A stretch of 64,000 nucleotides of DNA from contig NZ_CALFBQ010000018.1 of the NCBI RefSeq assembly GCF_937951745.1, positions 62,001 to 126,000 on the forward strand, written 5' to 3'. The DNA is from an uncultured Chloroflexus sp. (GTDB lineage Bacteria > Chloroflexota > Chloroflexia > Chloroflexales > Chloroflexaceae). Numbering within the stretch: the stretch's first letter is position 1; each line of letters opens with the position of its first letter. This document shows, in pieces, positions 55,386 to 64,000 of this stretch. The notes beneath the pieces were generated by a model. It worked only from the letters and a program-made list of their open reading frames with translations, was not told the DNA's origin and ran no database searches. The position numbers were made by a program, and so were the translations under genes.

Positions 55386-58300
55386 GCGCAACGACAATCC
55401 CCACGGTCACCGTGCCGTCGCCGAATTCGTTGGTCTCGGTGTAGGCGTCGTCCGGCGGCGTACCAATGTCTAACGCGACGGCAAGAGTCTCGTTTTTGAC
55501 ATAATCGCCGTATTTCGCCAGTGTCGCCGTTAGCAGATCGGCTTCGTCGGCACTGGTGAGGAAGAGGTGGATGCGATCACTGATCGCTAGTCCGGCGCTC
55601 TTACGGGCTTCTTGGATGTAGCGCACGAGATCGCGAGCCGCGCCTTCGAGCCGCAGTTCTTCCGTCACCGTCGTGTTCAACGCCACCAGCATGCCATCGG
55701 CCTCAGCTACCGCATAGCCTTCTGGCGCGCTACTCTCGACCAGCACCTCTTCGGCCAGCAACTCGATCTCTTGGCCATCAACCGGCAGGCGCACCGGCTG
55801 GCCGGCTTCCACCGCCTGCGCCGCTGCGCGCGCGGTATCGCCGCTCAAATCGCGCAGCGCCGCTGTCAGCGCCGGTACCAGCTTGCCAAACTTCTTGCCG
55901 ACGAGGCGGAGGTTCGGTTTCAGGCGGTACTCGACCACGGCGCTATTGGCGTCGAGGTAACGCACCGCTTTGACGTTCAGCTCATCGCGCAGCTCGGCCT
56001 CGAAGCGGCGCACGCCATTGAGTAGCGCCGGCGTGCTGGCCCGCAGCCAGAGTTCACTCAGCGGTTGGCGCACCTTCAGGTTAGCCTGCTTGCGCGCTGC
56101 CCGTCCTAGCGAAACCGCGGTCAGCAAGGCTTCGGTGTCGGCGACCAGTTGATCGTCGAGCAAGGCACGATCCACGTGCGGCCAGCGCGCCAAGTGAACG
56201 CTCTCTGGCGCGCTGGCGTCGTGTTCGGCGACCAGATTACGATAGATCACTTCGCTAACGAACGGGGTGAACGGCGCAGCCAACTTCGCCACCGTTACCA
56301 GACAGGTGTAGAGCGTCTGATAGGCGGCCTCTTTATCGGCGTCGCTTTCGCTCTTCCAGAACCGGCGGCGATTGCGGCGCACGTACCAGTTCGACAGCTC
56401 ATCAACGAAATGCTCGATCGCGTTGGCGGCGGTATAGACATCGTACTCCTCGAACGCATCGGTCACGTTTTGCACGAGCTGGTTGAGCGCCGCTAGCGCC
56501 CAGCGGTCGATCGGCTGTACTTCAGCGGTGCGCCCGCTGTTGGGTTGCCACTGGTCGAGATTGGCATACGTGACGAAGAAGGCATACGTGTTCCAGAGTG
56601 TGAGCAGGAACTTGCGCATGCTCTCGCTGACCAGATCCATGCTAAAGCGGCGGGCATTGCCGGGAGGCGCAGCGGTGAACAGGTACCAGCGCAAAGCATC
56701 GACGCCGTAGGCGTTGATCACCTCTTGCGGCTCGATCACGTTGCCCCGGCTCTTACTCATCTTTTGGCCGTCTTTGTCGAGAATGTGACCGAGACAGATC
56801 ACGTTCTTGAACGCTGGCCGGTCAAAGAGCAGGGTGCTTACTGCGTGCAAGGTGTAGAACCAGCCGCGCGTTTGGTCAACCGCCTCGCAGATGTAGTCGG
56901 CGGGATGGGCCATCTCGAACACGTCGCGATTCTCGAACGGATAGTGCCACTGGGCCACCGGCATTGAACCGCTGTCGAACCAGCAGTCGGCCACATCGGG
57001 GATCCGGCGCATCAAGCCATGGTTAGGGTCTTCCCAGACCACTTCGTCGATATAGGGCCGGTGCAGGTCGATATCGCGCAGCGAGCGGCCAACCTTTTCT
57101 TCTAGCTCGGCCAGCGAACCGATGCAGACCATGTGCGAGCCGTCGGCATTCGTCCAGATTGGGATCGGCGTGCCCCAATACCGCTCGCGGCTGATGGCCC
57201 AGTCGATGTTGTTTTCCAGCCAGTTGCCGAAGCGGCCATCACGGATATGTTCGGGCACCCAGTGGATCTGCTGGTTGTTGGCGACGAGATCGGCCTTAAA
57301 GGCAGTGGTGCGGATGTACCACGAACGCTTGGCGTAGTACAGCAACGGCGTGCTGCAACGCCAGCAGAAGGGATAGTAGTGGCGCACGCGCCCGCTGCGC
57401 AAGAGCAGGCCACGCGATTTGAGGTTGCGGGTGATGTCGGGATCGGCCTCTTTGAAGAATTTGCCGGCGAAGCCCAATTCGGCAAATTCGGGCAACACGC
57501 GGCCATCCAACCCCACCGAGAAGAGGGTGGGTAGGCCATGCTTGCGCCCGACTTCAAGATCGCCGTAGGCTGGCGCGATATGGACAATGCCGGTGCCATC
57601 GTCGAGACTGACAATCTCATCGGCGATCACGCGGTAGGCCGTCTCCCAATCGACCGTATCGCCGGTGCCGGGTACGCCGCGGAAGAGCGGTTCGTAGCGG
57701 AGGCCGACCAGATCGTTGCCACGGAACCGGCGCAGCACCGTAAAGCTCTCGGCAGGCAAGACCTGATCGACCAGCGCTGCCGCCATCACTAGCCGTTCAC
57801 CGTTGTGCTCGACTTCAACATACTCGGCGTCGTGCTTCACGGCCAGCGCCACGTTGGCCGGCAACGTCCATGGGGTTGTTGTCCACGCCACCAGAAAGGC
57901 ATCATTGAGCGTACCGTCAACCGCCGGCGGCGGTGCGGTTGTTCCCTTCACGCGGAACTTGATATAGACGCTCGGATCATCGACATCATCGCGCGCACCG
58001 AGGCTCACCTCGTGGTCGCTGAGGCTGGTGCCGCAGCGCGGGCAGTGCATCGTCACCTTGTAATCGCGGAAGAGCAAGCCACGATCCCACAACTGGCGGA
58101 AGATCCACCATGTCGACTCGATATAGTCGTTCTCGTAGGTGATATATGCGTCTTCGCTGAGCCAGAACGCGATGCGCTTGGTAAATGCCTTCCACTCTTG
58201 GATATACTCCCAGACGCTTTCGCGGCAGAGACGATTAAATTCAGCGATGCCAAACCGCTCGATGTCGGGCTTGCCGCTGAACCCAAGCTTCTTCTCGATC

Positions 58301-58581
58301 TCGATCTCAACCGGCAGGCCGTGGGTGTCCCATCCCTCCCGGCGACCAATAATGCGATAGCCCTGCATCGAGCGATAGCGTAAGATCACATCTTTGAAGC
58401 TGCGCGAGATGGTATGGTGTAAACCGGGGCGGCCATTCGCGGTCGGCGGCCCCTCGTAGAAGACGAACGGCTTCTCGCCAGCGGTCAACGACTTGGCGAC
58501 AATGTCATTGGCCTCCCACCACGCCAGCACATCCTCTTCGAGTTGGGGGAACTTGACATTCGGATCAACCGGTTTAAACAT
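55381..58581 (-). CDS. ileS: Isoleucyl-tRNA synthetase
   Basis: FYEGPPTANGRPGLHH (HIGH region), REGWDTHGLPVEIEIEKKLG, KMSKSRGNVIEP (KMSKS). ATG at 58579-58581 with ggaggttgc RBS. Confidence 0.97.
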   Translation of the reverse strand: MFKPVDPNVKFPQLEEDVLAWWEANDIVAKSLTAGEKPFVFYEGPPTANGRPGLHHTISRSFKDVILRYRSMQGYRIIGRREGWDTHGLPVEIEIEKKLGFSGKPDIERFGIAEFNRLCRESVWEYIQEWKAFTKRIAFWLSEDAYITYENDYIESTWWIFRQLWDRGLLFRDYKVTMHCPRCGTSLSDHEVSLGARDDVDDPSVYIKFRVKGTTAPPPAVDGTLNDAFLVAWTTTPWTLPANVALAVKHDAEYVEVEHNGERLVMAAALVDQVLPAESFTVLRRFRGNDLVGLRYEPLFRGVPGTGDTVDWETAYRVIADEIVSLDDGTGIVHIAPAYGDLEVGRKHGLPTLFSVGLDGRVLPEFAELGFAGKFFKEADPDITRNLKSRGLLLRSGRVRHYYPFCWRCSTPLLYYAKRSWYIRTTAFKADLVANNQQIHWVPEHIRDGRFGNWLENNIDWAISRERYWGTPIPIWTNADGSHMVCIGSLAELEEKVGRSLRDIDLHRPYIDEVVWEDPNHGLMRRIPDVADCWFDSGSMPVAQWHYPFENRDVFEMAHPADYICEAVDQTRGWFYTLHAVSTLLFDRPAFKNVICLGHILDKDGQKMSKSRGNVIEPQEVINAYGVDALRWYLFTAAPPGNARRFSMDLVSESMRKFLLTLWNTYAFFVTYANLDQWQPNSGRTAEVQPIDRWALAALNQLVQNVTDAFEEYDVYTAANAIEHFVDELSNWYVRRNRRRFWKSESDADKEAAYQTLYTCLVTVAKLAAPFTPFVSEVIYRNLVAEHDASAPESVHLARWPHVDRALLDDQLVADTEALLTAVSLGRAARKQANLKVRQPLSELWLRASTPALLNGVRRFEAELRDELNVKAVRYLDANSAVVEYRLKPNLRLVGKKFGKLVPALTAALRDLSGDTARAAAQAVEAGQPVRLPVDGQEIELLAEEVLVESSAPEGYAVAEADGMLVALNTTVTEELRLEGAARDLVRYIQEARKSAGLAISDRIHLFLTSADEADLLTATLAKYGDYVKNETLAVALDIGTPPDDAYTETNEFGDGTVTVGIVVAR

Positions 58582-58603
58582 GCAACCTCCGTGCGCGTCA
58601 ATG

Positions 58604-58905
58604 TAAAAAAGCCTCATCCCCGAAAGGGGACGAGGCTGATTAACCCCGCGGTACCACCCCATTTCGACGGCGCACACAATCGAGCGCGCGTCGCACTCAG
58701 TGAGCGTCAAGTAACGCTCTGCCCCGCTAACGGTGGGCATTCCGGGCGCGGCTACTGCGCGTGTCGATTAACCACGCGGTTCACCTGCCAGCTCAGGGGT
58801 GATTTTCACTGCCACCGGTTCCACCCGGCTTCCACCATCCCGGGCTCGCTGGCGGGCAAGCGGCAGCTACTCTTCCCCGTCATTGCCATTGAGCAACAGT
58901 ATACG
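58604..58905 (-). promoter_or_regulatory. T-box leader of ileS
   Basis: Reverse strand ggggtggtaccgcgggg (58644-58660, T-box core), gaaaATCacccctgagc with candidate Ile specifier ATC (58801-58803), then terminator hairpin. The 5' limit is approximate. Confidence 0.93.
58605..58636 (-). terminator. T-box intrinsic terminator
   Basis: gcctcgtccccTTTCggggatgaggc followed by TTTTTT on the minus strand. Confidence 0.9.
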
Positions 58906-58974
58906 TCGGGACGTGCGCCGCGTCAAGGCGCACAGCCGTCCTCTTTCACCAACGAATGATTGCAGGCTCTAGCG

Positions 58975-60774
58975 CTACACGGCTGGGCGGCTTAAACAAC
59001 AAAGAGAAAATGAATGACGGGGGAGGGGCCGGGGGTGGGGGGAAGACCCCTCTTGCCCCCTCACCCCCCTAGCCCTCCTCTCCCACGAGGGGAGAGGGGG
59101 GATACATCCTTCCCCCCTGCATAGGGGAGGGGCCGGGGGTGGGGGATGCACCCCTTGCCCCCCTATGATCGCATTGATCCACCCAATACGAATCTCTCCC
59201 ATCCCGCTCCACCGGTCGTATTCATCATCGATCACTACCGCGTGTAAGGTCAACGGCCAATCAGGTCGCCCATTGCCGCTGCCGGCGATCCGTTCGTACT
59301 GCGCCGGACGGCGACTGAGCGGTGTGATGAGAGTCTGCCATGCTGGGGGGCCAACCACGCCGGCGGTCACACTGAACACTTCGCCTTCACGGTCGCACAG
59401 CCAGAGCCGCAGCCGGTGGCCGTTGCCGTCGCCGTAGAGCTGGATGACCAGCGCAGTTGTTTCAGCGGGTAAGGGGATGGGTTCGCTGAGTTCAAACGCG
59501 ACATAATCATTCTCGCGGGTCGTGAAGCGGTAGGTGAGGCGAAGGAAGCCAGCAGTGCGCTGGAGTGAGCCGTTGGGTTGGGCCGGTCGTTGCCATTGGA
59601 TTGACTGGGTACCGTCGAGTAATCGTGTTGCGTTGGTTGGGTGCGCTGTGGGTAATGTAAGGGTCGTTGTCAAGTGGCGCATCGCCTCCGCCACCGGCTT
59701 AGGATGGCTAAAATCGGCCCGCCCGCTACCATACGCAAACAAGCCGTAAGGATTGTGCGGATCGTCTTTGAGCATATACCAAAAGACGTGACTGATGCCG
59801 CCTTGCCAGAGGGCGCGATAGGCGCGGGCAAGGTAGTCTGCCTGTTGGTCGGCATTGGTCAAACCAAGTGCGTCGCGGTCACCGGGGCCACTGGCCCATC
59901 CCACCTCAGTGGCCCAGATCGGCTTGGGGCCGTAGCGAGCCGCCACTGCCCGTACCCCATCGGCGGCGGCGATCAGGTTGCCCTCCTCTGGGTTGAGTGG
60001 ATCGACGTAGGGGTGAATGGCGATAACATCAAAGGTATTCCAGCCGCCATGTTCAGCGATGGTACGCAGAAAAGCGGTATCGAACGGGTTGATTCCGCCG
60101 AGTACGATAATGGCGGTGGGGTCAATCGCGCGAATTGCCTGAGCCGTTTTGATCAAGAGTTGGGTGTAGCGGGCCGGGTCAGGGGCTGGCCGCCAGAAGA
60201 GTGTCTGATCCGGTTCGTTCCAGATTTGCCAGTGCTTGACGAGATGGTGATAGCGTGTGACCACCGCTTCGGCATAAGCGACAAACGCTGCTTCATCAGG
60301 CGGCGCGAACGAAATCAGGTTGGGATGATCGGTAGGGTCGGGTGTGGCCCAACCCACTGCCGGCCCCAGCACGCCAAGCACCTGCAAGCGCTGCCGGTGT
60401 AAGGCATAGAGGGCAGCATCGGTGAAGACCCAATCCCAGACGCCGGGTTGGGGTTGGATGCGGTGCCAATGTAAGTCTTCGCGCACCCATTGCACGCCGA
60501 GATCGGCGACAATCGCCGCCGGGATAGGCATAGTTGCCGCGTCGGGATAGCGGGTGGCGAGATGGCTGTTGATCCCGATTGCCAGTGGCCCAGTTGGCGT
60601 GCGTACTGCAATCGGCGCCGTGATCAACCAGCGCGGGGCCGGCGCATCCCCGGCCAATATCCCCGCCACGACGATCATGATCACGATAACGCAATATCGT
60701 ACAGATGCATCACCGTGCGTCTTGGTTGGAGACACACCGCCGTGCGTCTCTCCCATTTCACCATTCCACTGCAT
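58975..60774 (-). CDS. Glycoside hydrolase-like (clan A TIM-barrel) secreted protein
   Basis: N-terminal signal anchor, HWQIWNEPDQTLFWRPAPDP (acid/base NEP), PIWATEVGWASG; C-terminus runs into a GC-rich repeat. Confidence 0.8.
   Translation of the reverse strand: MQWNGEMGETHGGVSPTKTHGDASVRYCVIVIMIVVAGILAGDAPAPRWLITAPIAVRTPTGPLAIGINSHLATRYPDAATMPIPAAIVADLGVQWVREDLHWHRIQPQPGVWDWVFTDAALYALHRQRLQVLGVLGPAVGWATPDPTDHPNLISFAPPDEAAFVAYAEAVVTRYHHLVKHWQIWNEPDQTLFWRPAPDPARYTQLLIKTAQAIRAIDPTAIIVLGGINPFDTAFLRTIAEHGGWNTFDVIAIHPYVDPLNPEEGNLIAAADGVRAVAARYGPKPIWATEVGWASGPGDRDALGLTNADQQADYLARAYRALWQGGISHVFWYMLKDDPHNPYGLFAYGSGRADFSHPKPVAEAMRHLTTTLTLPTAHPTNATRLLDGTQSIQWQRPAQPNGSLQRTAGFLRLTYRFTTRENDYVAFELSEPIPLPAETTALVIQLYGDGNGHRLRLWLCDREGEVFSVTAGVVGPPAWQTLITPLSRRPAQYERIAGSGNGRPDWPLTLHAVVIDDEYDRWSGMGEIRIGWINAIIGGQGVHPPPPAPPLCRGEGCIPPLPSWERRARGVRGQEGSSPHPRPLPRHSFSLCCLSRPAV
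59012..59165. repeat. GC-rich ggggaggggccgggggtgggg repeat at the 3' end of the GH-like gene
   Basis: Two copies of ggggaggggccgggggtgggg flanking cctcctctcccacgaggggagaggggg. Confidence 0.85.
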
Positions 60775-61306
60775 AGACCTGATGTTCCACCCACCCCAAC
60801 CCAATCCGCCGCCAGCACGTCACCCCTGCCAACGGCTGAAATCCGCACCTTTCAGCCAGCCGGCAGGCAGCCGTATGCGCCGGTGCGATCAATGCCTCTA
60901 ACCGGCGCAGGCCTAATGTGGTGTTGCTAAATCCGATCACGGCGGTTAAAGCCTCGCGCATATACCCTTTCCGGCTCGAACGCTCTTCCATCCGGCATTC
61001 GATGATCGCTGTGTGGCGTATCGTTCGTTCAATGTTGTCGATCCAGATATCACCGCAAATCCGCTCGAGCGGGTCATCGCGCCGCACCAAGAACAGGCGT
61101 AGGCTGTGCCCGGCGTAGCGGGCCTCTTCTTCTGCCGCCAACCGGCGACGCTGGCCTTGCAAGGTGAAAAAGTCATCGGGCGGTATCGGCAACCAATCTT
61201 CGCCGAACGTCCATGCGCGGCGAAAGTATCCCCGCACCGCTTCATTGTCACGTGGCGCCATGACCCGCAGCCAGAGCCGTTCGGTGGTAAGGATGGTCGT
61301 GTTCAT
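60758..61306 (-). CDS. GNAT acetyltransferase (RimJ/RimL-like)
   Basis: TERLWLRVMAPRDNEAV..REALTAVIGFSNTTLGLRRLEALIAPAHTAACRLAERCGFQ. Confidence 0.9.
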   Translation of the reverse strand: MNTTILTTERLWLRVMAPRDNEAVRGYFRRAWTFGEDWLPIPPDDFFTLQGQRRRLAAEEEARYAGHSLRLFLVRRDDPLERICGDIWIDNIERTIRHTAIIECRMEERSSRKGYMREALTAVIGFSNTTLGLRRLEALIAPAHTAACRLAERCGFQPLAGVTCWRRIGLGWVEHQVYAVEW

Positions 61307-61376
61307 TTCATCACGCTTCCCGCACTCGCGGGGTTATGCCTGCAGTGCGGCAGGGTGCGTCGCTCGCGATGCCCGC

Positions 61377-64000
61377 TTACCGGATCATTGGTTCAATCGT
61401 GATAGTCTCTTGCGCGAACACTACGACTGGCGCAACATCGCTGCCCGGCGCCGTGATCACCACCGGTGGGATCGCAAAGACTCCCGCTGTGGTCGTTTGC
61501 GCAGTGATCGTTACGCGATAGACGCCGGGGTCGAGATAAGCCCCGCCGATCTGCACCTGTCGCCATTCGCGGTCAATCTGTTGGTAGGTGAAACCCTCTC
61601 CAGCATTAATTTTGACCGGCATAAGCCCGGCTGGCAGCGGAATGGCAGCCTCTAACCGGAAGATGGGCTTGCTCACGATTAGCAGCAGCTCAATGTCAAC
61701 TGGTTGATCAATGATGTTTGGCTCCGTTGCAGTTCGATACCATAGCCGTACTCGCACCTCTCCCGGCTGGCCGGCGCTGCTAACTGAGTTGCGCGTGGCA
61801 ATCAGCGCCGTGCCATTAGTTGGCTCAACGCGGAACGTGCCACCATCAAGCCGGAACCGTTCGACGCCGCTGATTGGCCGTTCGGCAGTGAGATGAGCAG
61901 TATTGTGCGTTACCCTCACGCTGGTGTCACTGGTGAGTAAGGTTGGGCCGAGCGCCAGCGCCACCCGTGCCGCTTCGTAGGGTGTTGACCAGCCGTCTCC
62001 TTGCCAGTGCCGCAAGAGCGCTGTGCGCCACGTGGATAACCGCGGGTCAGCCGGACGTTCAGCGGCTAACGCTTGCACCACAGTGGCGCTTACCGCCAGT
62101 GCACTGGGTGGCATCCCGTCTGCGCCGGCCCACGGCAAGCCGCTGCTCGCCGTGTTCCAGAACGGCGCAAGAAGCGCGTTCCGCCCACTCGTGGCGCGCA
62201 ACGCAGTGAAGGCGCGTCCGGCAGGGCCGGCGCCGGCAGGGAGGGCTGGCTGCCCTGTTTCTTCACCATGGATTGACATGACATAATCAGAATACGCTTG
62301 CGCATCAGCGGGTTGGGCTAGTCGGTGCCGGCGCAAGTACGCCAGCGCCGGTTCGCTCAGCTCGCGCAACCGGGTTGCGGGTTCGGTTTGACCAATCGCC
62401 TCAAGCACAAAGGTCGTCACAAACGGGTCTGAGCTGTTACCCGGCCACCAACTCCACCCGCCATCGCTGTTGTGCAGTGCGTGCAGTTGGGTAAGCGCGC
62501 TGTCGATCAGCGTGCGCCACTCATCCGCTTCCGCATTGGTGGGCGCTGTGCGTTCCAGTGTGCGGCCAATGATCACTGCCGCAGCCAGCGCCTCAGCCGT
62601 TAGCGGCGTCGTTTGCAACAGTCGTTGCGCCTGATCGGCTAAGGCTGCCCGTGCGCTAGCCGCGATAACCACTTCGTTGTCGCCGTCAGGCAGGGTGAGC
62701 TCAATGGCGCTAGCTGTCACCCGTGTTTGCACCGTCACTGGTAGCTGCGCCTCTCGTCGCACTGGCACGGCGTATTCAATGGGCGGCAGGCTGACAGTAT
62801 CAATTACTTCGTAGCGCAACCCAATGATCGAAGCATGCGCTTGCGCTTGCACCCGCCAGAGCACCGGCGCTGTTGCGCCAGCCGGCACGCGCACGATTTG
62901 CTCGAACGGATCGAGCAACACGCCGCCGCTGAGCCATAGCCGTGCGCGGATCGTGCGCTCTTGCCCATCAACGTTCCGCAGTATCAAGGTCGCAATCGCG
63001 GTATCGGCTGGCCGCAATACTGGTAACGGCGTCGCAATCGCCTCCACCGGCTGGCTGGTATCGATCAACGTGCTAGCGCTGCTAGCGATGCCGGCAGGAT
63101 CGATCGCTATCACCTCAAGTCGCCAGCGGCCCTGCTGGTTGGGTAGGCGCACGGTGATTTCGTGTTGGTTGTTGGAAGATTGCACGCCAGCAAGGACATT
63201 GATACCGGGTAAGCTACCGGGTGTCCCCAGTGCCGGTTGCCCCGGCAAGAGCACTCTATTCCAGCGATCCAGACTCGCTGGCGGTGCGTGAATAGGCGTC
63301 AGCGTCACCAGTAGATCATCGGTAGCCGCCGTGACCGTCAGGGGGATGGTCGCGCCGGGCAAGACTTCGCGCTGGTTGAGGTTGATGACCGGCGCTGGCG
63401 GCGGGTCGATCTGGATCGTGGTTGCGGTCGTCCAAACACGCACGCCGTCATCGATCAGGGCGGTGATCGCCGTAACCGGCGCCATCTCAGCGCTGATCGG
63501 TATGATCATGATATTGCCGGGGCGGACATTCTCTTGCCTGACCAGCGCGTTTTCGCCTTGCCCCACGATCACCAGCGCAGTTCCGCCGCCGCTTGGCCCG
63601 GTAAGCAAAAGGCGGGCGACGTCGCCAGCGGTATAGGCTGGACGATCAGCAATGATTCGCGGTTCAGCGGTGCCGATGCTCGATCCTGCTACCCACAGCT
63701 CTTTGCGGGTGAGAGCTGTTCCGGCCCGCGCCGTGAGTTCATACCGGCCCGGTGCTAAGGTGACAAGTTCGGTAGTAGCCTGCCCATCGGCTCCAGTGCG
63801 TACCCGGCGGATCAGCAGCGGCGGTTCGGCAGCGTTGCGCCGGAGGTCGATTTCGATTAGGGTATTGGTGATAGGTTGCCCATCAGCCGCACGTAACGTT
63901 GCCGTTACGCTTGCCCGTTCGTTGCGCTCGATCACAGCGGGCATCGTGATCGCTAAGCGGGGACTGCGCGGCGTGATCACCCCCTCGGTTATGCGTTCGA
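61377..64000 (-). CDS. Alpha-2-macroglobulin-like / MG-domain protein (5' end beyond the window)
   Basis: MG2-like segments, LHALHNSDGGWSWWPGNSSDPFVTTFVLEAIGQ as in bacterial A2M; frame stays open upstream of the called GTG. Confidence 0.75.
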   Translation of the reverse strand, partial: ERITEGVITPRSPRLAITMPAVIERNERASVTATLRAADGQPITNTLIEIDLRRNAAEPPLLIRRVRTGADGQATTELVTLAPGRYELTARAGTALTRKELWVAGSSIGTAEPRIIADRPAYTAGDVARLLLTGPSGGGTALVIVGQGENALVRQENVRPGNIMIIPISAEMAPVTAITALIDDGVRVWTTATTIQIDPPPAPVINLNQREVLPGATIPLTVTAATDDLLVTLTPIHAPPASLDRWNRVLLPGQPALGTPGSLPGINVLAGVQSSNNQHEITVRLPNQQGRWRLEVIAIDPAGIASSASTLIDTSQPVEAIATPLPVLRPADTAIATLILRNVDGQERTIRARLWLSGGVLLDPFEQIVRVPAGATAPVLWRVQAQAHASIIGLRYEVIDTVSLPPIEYAVPVRREAQLPVTVQTRVTASAIELTLPDGDNEVVIAASARAALADQAQRLLQTTPLTAEALAAAVIIGRTLERTAPTNAEADEWRTLIDSALTQLHALHNSDGGWSWWPGNSSDPFVTTFVLEAIGQTEPATRLRELSEPALAYLRRHRLAQPADAQAYSDYVMSIHGEETGQPALPAGAGPAGRAFTALRATSGRNALLAPFWNTASSGLPWAGADGMPPSALAVSATVVQALAAERPADPRLSTWRTALLRHWQGDGWSTPYEAARVALALGPTLLTSDTSVRVTHNTAHLTAERPISGVERFRLDGGTFRVEPTNGTALIATRNSVSSAGQPGEVRVRLWYRTATEPNIIDQPVDIELLLIVSKPIFRLEAAIPLPAGLMPVKINAGEGFTYQQIDREWRQVQIGGAYLDPGVYRVTITAQTTTAGVFAIPPVVITAPGSDVAPVVVFAQETITIEPMIR

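Noticed and set aside
57805-58383. 192-aa plus-strand ORF opposite ileS
   Set aside because: Antisense to the conserved IleS catalytic region.
58582-58740. N-terminal extension of IleS in the ORF track
   Set aside because: It is the T-box leader; the RBS and ATG at 58581 match the canonical IleS start.
1-64000. tRNA/rRNA genes, prophage or transposase genes
   Set aside because: None recognised by eye; tRNAscan-SE/Infernal and an IS search would be needed to exclude them firmly.

Overview
Gene-dense, GC-rich bacterial chromosomal window. Protein content (Chloroflexus-type signalling and T-box-regulated ileS) suggests a filamentous Chloroflexota, but this is inferred from content only. No rRNA, tRNA, CRISPR array, transposase or prophage was recognised. 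Housekeeping or metabolic genes: smc (5' part, open at the left edge and missing from the ORF track), recO, purine nucleoside phosphorylase, 1-phosphofructokinase-type PfkB, SulP transporter with an ArsR regulator, acyl-CoA dehydrogenase, Fe-ADH, a sugar ABC operon with galT, surE, and ileS with a T-box leader. Accessory or signalling content: (i) a protein combining a papain-like protease with a second His/Cys caspase/CHAT-like dyad (3870-6665); (ii) MoxR/vWA pair; (iii) a ~10 kb phospho-signalling cluster (FHA, vWA, Ser/Thr kinase, two PP2Cs, FHA-FHA-ABC transporter) in which most proteins carry a zinc ribbon; (iv) a 1936-aa caspase-NACHT-HEAT (NLR-like) protein with a ~190-codon hexanucleotide-periodic insert; (v) a divergent sigma / zinc-finger anti-sigma / vWA set. 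Several dispersed palindromic repeat families were also seen. The strongest lead is the hexamer-periodic, Arg-rich insert in the caspase-NACHT protein; the zinc-ribbon phospho-signalling cluster and the dual-protease protein follow.
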